Below, piece after piece: positions 5,667-8,666 of a stretch of DNA of 8,666 nucleotides. The stretch is from contig JAJTBM010000104.1 of the NCBI GenBank assembly GCA_021286885.1, positions 1 through 8,666 of the forward strand. Direction: 5' to 3'. The notes beneath the pieces were generated by a model. The model did no database searches. It saw nothing but the letters and a program-made list of their open reading frames with translations, and was not told where the DNA came from. Source of the DNA: Rhodocyclales bacterium (GTDB lineage Bacteria > Pseudomonadota > Gammaproteobacteria > Burkholderiales > Rhodocyclaceae). A program made the translations under genes and the position numbers. How positions within the stretch are numbered: the first letter of the stretch is position 1; every line of letters begins with the position of its first letter.

Positions 5667-6290
5667 ATGAGCCACGCCCCCATCGACCATTTCGCCCACA
5701 AGGCGGCCACCTTCGAGCAGAACACGCACCAGGTGGACAACGTGCGCCAGATCGCCGAAACCCTCCAGCGCCGGATTGCGCTGGATCGCAGCATGCATCT
5801 GATGGATTTTGGTGCCGGCACCGGGCTCCTGCTGGCCCAGGTAGCGCCGGCGGTCGGGCGCATCACAGCGGTGGATGTTTCCCCCGCCATGAACGCCCAG
5901 CTCGCCGCCAAGCAGGCGGATCTGCCCTGTCCGGTGGACATCCTGGCCCTGGATCTGACCCGGGAACTGCCCGCGCTGCGCTTTGACGGGATCATCTCGT
6001 CCATGACCCTGCACCACATCCAGGATATCGACGCGATTTTCCACAGCTTCCACACCCTGCTGAAGGCCGGCGGCTTCATCGGGATTGCCGACCTGGACCC
6101 GGAAGACGGCAGCTTCCATAGCGAAGACACGGGCGTGCACCACCTGGGGCTGGCGCGGGAACGGGTGGCCGAGGCCGCCCGGGCTGCGGGTTTCGAGGCG
6201 GTAACGACAGAGCTGGCCAGCGTGATTCACAAGCCGGGGCGCGACTATCCGGTGTTTCTGCTGTGCGGACGCAAGGGCGGAACGGCCTGA
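5667..6290 (+). CDS. class I SAM-dependent methyltransferase, substrate unknown
   Basis: A 207-residue cytosolic protein with a Rossmann-like SAM-binding fold. Motif I is canonical, LMDFGAGTGLL (DFGAGTG at 47-53). The acidic residue that binds the SAM ribose is D70 in ITAVDVSPAM. Motif III-like SSMTLHHIQDID (111-122) and the late strand GGFIGIADLDPEDGSFH (135-151) follow. The stretch HSEDTGVHHLGL (151-162) is a recurring feature of one small-molecule methyltransferase group, but I cannot name the acceptor. The frame is open to 5511; I chose the ATG at 5667 because AGGAG sits 5 nt before it and the protein then starts just ahead of the conserved fold. It is divergent from norD and followed on the same strand by rquA, with a probable terminator in between, so the two are probably not one operon. 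It is clearly distinct from RquA, which lacks a glycine-rich motif I. Confidence 0.88.
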   Translation: MSHAPIDHFAHKAATFEQNTHQVDNVRQIAETLQRRIALDRSMHLMDFGAGTGLLLAQVAPAVGRITAVDVSPAMNAQLAAKQADLPCPVDILALDLTRELPALRFDGIISSMTLHHIQDIDAIFHSFHTLLKAGGFIGIADLDPEDGSFHSEDTGVHHLGLARERVAEAARAAGFEAVTTELASVIHKPGRDYPVFLLCGRKGGTA

Positions 6291-6379
6291 AGCTGAACGC
6301 ACCAAAAGGATGCGCAAGGAATTTTTTCACTCAAACCCCTGCATCTGCAGCCTAGGCCGAGCAGGCCGGAGTATGGATC

Positions 6380-6411
6380 ATCGGCAGCAATGAAACACTT
6401 TGCCGATTTTT
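6380..6411 (+). terminator. probable rho-independent terminator after the methyltransferase gene
   Basis: Perfect 7-bp arms ATCGGCA (6380-6386) and TGCCGAT (6401-6407) enclose a 14-nt loop and run directly into a T5 tract (6407-6411). It lies about 90 bp after the methyltransferase stop and 160 bp before rquA, in the right orientation to end the first transcript. The long loop makes it weaker than ideal. Confidence 0.45.
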
Positions 6412-6546
6412 CCGCCGTGTCCTGCTTAGCCTGCTCCTGCGGAGACGACATCCCCCTGTGCCAGGCCCCCCACCTCGCCTTTCCCCACCTCCCTTGAACT
6501 CGGGCAAACATTGGTAACTCATCGCGCACCCGCCCACGCCTCGGAT

Positions 6547-6567
6547 TATGATTAGAGCATCAATCAT
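6547..6567 (+). promoter_or_regulatory. possible rquA -10 element overlapped by an inverted repeat
   Basis: TATGAT (6547-6552) matches the -10 consensus at 5 of 6 positions; no -35 is recognisable at normal spacing. Overlapping it is an inverted repeat, ATGATT (6548-6553) and AATCAT (6562-6567) with an 8-bp gap, which would span the -10 and start point. The rquA ATG is only 7 bp further on, so the leader would be about 15 nt with no Shine-Dalgarno. Suggests a regulated promoter; motif evidence only. The rest of the 6291-6573 gap holds the terminator above and no convincing gene. Confidence 0.35.
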
Positions 6568-6573
6568 CACCCC

Positions 6574-7275
6574 ATGCTTATGTCCCTGACTCCCGTTCCC
6601 CAGCGTATGCCCGAGGCCCCGCCCCCCGCCTACCTGAGCGACACCTACCACTGGGCCTACCTGAACTGCCGTACCCTGCCCTGGCTGGATCAGCCCTGGG
6701 TGGTGTCCGCCATCCTGTGGGGCAATGCGCGGCGGCTCATGCGCAGCGCGGTGGAAGAATTCGGCCCCGGTCAGCAGGTCTTGCAGGCCGCTGCCGTGTA
6801 TGGGGATTTTTCCCAACGCCTAGCGGCCCGGCTGGAACCCCACGGCAGCCTGGAAGTGGTCGATGTCGCCCCCATCCAGATCGCCAATGTGCGCCGCAAG
6901 CTGGCCCCCTGGGCCCGCAGCCTGACCCGGGTGGCAGACCTCAGCCTGCCCCTCGACAAAACCTACGACGGGGTTTGCTGCTTCTTCCTGCTCCATGAAG
7001 TCCCCCCCGCCACGCGCCGGGCGATTGTGGACAATCTGCTCCAGAGCGTAAAACCGGGCGGCAAGATCGTGTTTGTCGACTACCACAAGCCCCGCTGGTG
7101 GCATCCCCTCGCCCCGCTGATGCGGCTGATCTTCAAATACCTGGAGCCCTACGCCCCATCTTTGCAGCAGGAAGACATCGCACGCCTGAGCCCCGAGGGC
7201 GAGTGCTTTGACTGGAGCTACACCCGTTTCTTTGGCGGGCTCTACCAAAAGCGTGTTGGCATCCGCAAAGCCTGA
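6574..7275 (+). CDS. rquA: rhodoquinone biosynthesis protein RquA
   Basis: A 233-residue methyltransferase-fold protein that I recognise as RquA, the enzyme that converts ubiquinone to rhodoquinone by replacing a ring methoxy group with an amino group. Its hallmark is visible: in place of the glycine-rich motif I it has LQAAAVYGDFSQRLAARL (70-87). Other family blocks are YHWAYLNCRT (25-34), WVVSAILWGN (42-51), VVDVAPIQIANVRRKLAP (95-112), FFLLHEVPPATRRA (137-150), PGGKIVFVDYHKPRWWHPL (161-179), LMRLIFKYLEPYA (182-194) and the C-terminal FFGGLYQKR (219-227). Rhodoquinone serves low-potential anaerobic respiration, chiefly fumarate reduction by complex II. The start is uncertain: ATGs occur at 6574, 6580 and 6607, none with a clear ribosome site, and similarity as I recall it begins after the third. 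A plain UbiE/UbiG-type methyltransferase is the alternative, but the altered motif I argues against that. Confidence 0.85.
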   Translation: MLMSLTPVPQRMPEAPPPAYLSDTYHWAYLNCRTLPWLDQPWVVSAILWGNARRLMRSAVEEFGPGQQVLQAAAVYGDFSQRLAARLEPHGSLEVVDVAPIQIANVRRKLAPWARSLTRVADLSLPLDKTYDGVCCFFLLHEVPPATRRAIVDNLLQSVKPGGKIVFVDYHKPRWWHPLAPLMRLIFKYLEPYAPSLQQEDIARLSPEGECFDWSYTRFFGGLYQKRVGIRKA

Positions 7276-7406
7276 AAGCACCCAGACAGCATTACCCGCC
7301 GTTCATCGGCCACACTCCCAGTAAGGATATATTTTTGGCGCGCAGCGTCGTAAACTTGGACAGCACCACCCGGCCCGGAACCCCGGCCAAACCCAGGAGA
7401 ACGCCG

Positions 7407-7967
7407 ATGCTCATGCGCCATTTTATGCACCTGCTCCTCCAGCAACTGGGCTTGGCCGCCGCGCCTGCCCAGCCTGACGCCCACGACGATCTGTTGGCCT
7501 TGCGCAGCCTGGCCTTTCAGATGAGCCCCCAGGAACTCGACCTGGGCCCGGAAAAAGTCCCGGGGCCCGTGTGGGGGGCCCTGTTCGAGACCCATGATGC
7601 GGGCGCCCCCTTCAGCCTACTGGTTCTCCACGACGGCACCGCCCACCTGTACCTGAGCACCGGCGGCGGGCTGATCGGCAGTCATGGTCTGAGCGAAGTC
7701 AGCCAGGCCAGCCAACGCTTCATGACCCAGGCCAACCGGCTCCATCACCAGGCCCGGCCCAGCCAGGATCACCCACTCCCCGCAGCCGGCATGTCCAGCT
7801 TCTACTTTCTGACCTACCAGGGCGTACTGTGCTACACCGCCCCGGAGGCACGGCTAGGGGATGGGCATGACCAGCTCTCGCCCCTCTTCCACCTGGCCCG
7901 GGGCGTGGTGGCGGCCCTGGAAAGTGCGCACCACCACCAGAGCCGGCACACGCCACCGGCCCGCTAA
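7407..7967 (+). CDS. conserved-looking protein of unknown function
   Basis: A 186-residue soluble protein that I cannot assign to a named family. The frame is open from a TTG at 7335, but the ATG at 7407 has AGGAG 7 nt upstream and is preferred. No signal peptide is convincing: MLMRHFMHLLLQQLGLAAAP is amphipathic rather than a clean signal. Visible features are VWGALFETHDAGAPFSLLVLHDG (55-77), a strand followed by a glycine-rich turn LYLSTGGGLIGSHG (81-94), FYFLTYQGVLCY (132-143) and a His-rich tail (HHHQSRH, 175-181). The alternating strands and conserved-looking blocks suggest a real compact domain, and it resembles hypothetical proteins I have seen elsewhere with a GGGxIG turn, though I cannot prove that. 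It follows rquA by 131 bp containing an AT-rich patch (TATATTTTT, 7328-7336) that may mark its own promoter. It converges on the BtuF-like gene with 21 bp between. Confidence 0.75.
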   Translation: MLMRHFMHLLLQQLGLAAAPAQPDAHDDLLALRSLAFQMSPQELDLGPEKVPGPVWGALFETHDAGAPFSLLVLHDGTAHLYLSTGGGLIGSHGLSEVSQASQRFMTQANRLHHQARPSQDHPLPAAGMSSFYFLTYQGVLCYTAPEARLGDGHDQLSPLFHLARGVVAALESAHHHQSRHTPPAR

Positions 7968-7988
7968 GTCCCTCAGCCGCTCAATCCC

Positions 7989-8666
7989 TCAGCCCAGCCG
8001 GTCCAGGCAGTGCGCCAGGGCCGGCAAGCCTTCCCGCAGGGCCATCACGCCGGGGGCCAGAATGATGTCGGACTTGATCTCGTAGACATGCCCGTTCTGC
8101 ACCGCCGGGATGCGTTCCCAGCCGGCCCGCTCCACCACCTGAGCGGGCTGGAAGTGCTTGCCGCACCAGGAGCCGATGATGATTTCCGGCGCCCGGGCGA
8201 TCACCTCGGCCGGATCGGCAATCACCCGCTCCCGGGCGGCGGGGCGGGTGGCCAGTTCGGCAAAGCAGTCTTCGCCCCCTGCCACCCCAATCAGCTCCGA
8301 CACCCAGCGGATGCCGCTGATGAGGGGGTCGTTCCATTCTTCGAAATACACCCGGGGGCGACGCCCCAGGCGTGCGGCCCGGGCCTCCCCCGCGGCCCGG
8401 GCGGTGGCGAGGCCGGCTTCCAGCTCGGCCACCAGACGCGCCGCTGCATCGCCCGCCCCCACCATATGGCCCAGGGTTTCCACCATGGCCAGGATGCCTT
8501 CGATGCTGCGGTGGTTGAACACATGCACGGCCACCCCGGCCTTGACCAGATCCCGGGCAATATCGCCCTGCAGATCAGAGAAGGCCAGCACCAGATCCGG
8601 CCCCACCGCCAGGATGCGCTCCAGCTTGGCGCTGGTGAAGCCGCTCACCTTGGGCTTTTCCTTGCG
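7989..8666 (-). CDS. BtuF-like periplasmic substrate-binding protein, N-terminus outside the window
   Basis: The C-terminal 225 residues of an ABC-transporter substrate-binding protein of the cobalamin/iron-siderophore type (COG0614-like). The frame is open to the window edge: it begins RKEKPKVSGFTSAKLERILAVGPDLVLAF, the classic block in which a binding-site loop leads to the ERI(L)xxxPDLV strand. So the GTG at 8648 is not the start, and the signal peptide and first lobe are missing. Further blocks are the long inter-lobe helix (SIEGILAMVETLGHMVG onward), VYFEEWNDPLISGIRWVSELIGVAGG, a typical second-lobe entry, and PEIIIGSWCGKHF and IPAVQNGHVYEIKSDIILAPG near the end. It would deliver ligand in the periplasm to a BtuCD-type permease. 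Cobalamin is the likeliest ligand from the EEWNDPLISGIRWV style, but a corrinoid precursor or siderophore cannot be excluded. Partner transporter genes are not in view. Confidence 0.88.
   Translation of the reverse strand, partial: RKEKPKVSGFTSAKLERILAVGPDLVLAFSDLQGDIARDLVKAGVAVHVFNHRSIEGILAMVETLGHMVGAGDAAARLVAELEAGLATARAAGEARAARLGRRPRVYFEEWNDPLISGIRWVSELIGVAGGEDCFAELATRPAARERVIADPAEVIARAPEIIIGSWCGKHFQPAQVVERAGWERIPAVQNGHVYEIKSDIILAPGVMALREGLPALAHCLDRLG

Noticed and set aside
6494..6507. TTGAA-CTCG-GGCAA as an FNR-type box for rquA
   Set aside because: Only 7 of 10 matches, and it lies at about -58 from the best -10, which is not a standard activator position.
6245..6529. Minus-strand 94-codon frame (and the overlapping 154-codon frame) in the gap before rquA
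   Set aside because: No ribosome site, Arg/Cys/Gly-rich sequence without a domain, and overlap with both a probable terminator and the ends of clear plus-strand genes.
7335..7406. TTG-initiated N-terminal extension of the unknown protein
   Set aside because: No ribosome site precedes the TTG, and the added residues are Pro/Thr/Arg-rich; the ATG at 7407 has a good AGGAG.
1..8666. tRNA, rRNA, CRISPR array, insertion sequence or prophage genes
   Set aside because: I looked through the intergenic gaps and frames on both strands and saw no cloverleaf-like, regularly spaced repeat, transposase or phage signals.

Overview
The window is GC-rich DNA with tightly packed genes and reads like the chromosome of a Gram-negative, facultatively anaerobic proteobacterium. 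Gene content fits a denitrifying betaproteobacterium, perhaps of the Rhodocyclales or Burkholderiales. The pointers are a norD gene (nitric oxide reductase accessory protein), an rquA gene (rhodoquinone synthesis, known from ubiquinone-making Alpha- and Betaproteobacteria), a BamE-like lipoprotein, and a cobalamin-type periplasmic binding protein. Taxonomy is inferred from gene content only.

Layout: (1) 1-983, plus strand: the 3' part of an alpha/beta hydrolase gene, overlapping by ATGA a small SmpA/OmlA (BamE-like) lipoprotein gene. (2) 996-2664: an isochorismatase-like cysteine hydrolase (minus) divergent from a LysR-type regulator (plus). The region between them has a G-rich repeat, a TTGACA-type promoter and a small palindrome. 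(3) 2665-3596: an AT-richer promoter region with a 17-bp palindrome and an 11-bp-periodic direct repeat, then a stand-alone EAL-domain protein that has lost several catalytic residues. (4) 3627-5486, minus strand: norD, complete, with no norCBQ beside it. (5) 5667-7275, plus strand: an ordinary class I SAM methyltransferase, a probable terminator, then rquA. (6) 7407-7967: a conserved-looking protein of unknown function. (7) 7989-8666, minus strand: a BtuF-like substrate-binding protein cut by the window edge.

How it fits together: NorD supports nitric oxide respiration. RquA converts ubiquinone to rhodoquinone, a low-potential quinone that lets complex II run as fumarate reductase without oxygen. 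Both point to life at low oxygen. The norD/methyltransferase intergenic region carries an 8/10 match to an FNR/Dnr box placed at -41.5 from a plausible norD -10 element. The hydrolase/LysR pair and the hydrolase/lipoprotein pair look like independent small units. I see no rRNA, tRNA, CRISPR, insertion sequence or prophage gene. I do not see a clearly undescribed multi-gene system. The best leads are rquA and its unknown neighbours, the orphan norD with its possible FNR-type control, and the degenerate EAL protein with its unusual promoter region.
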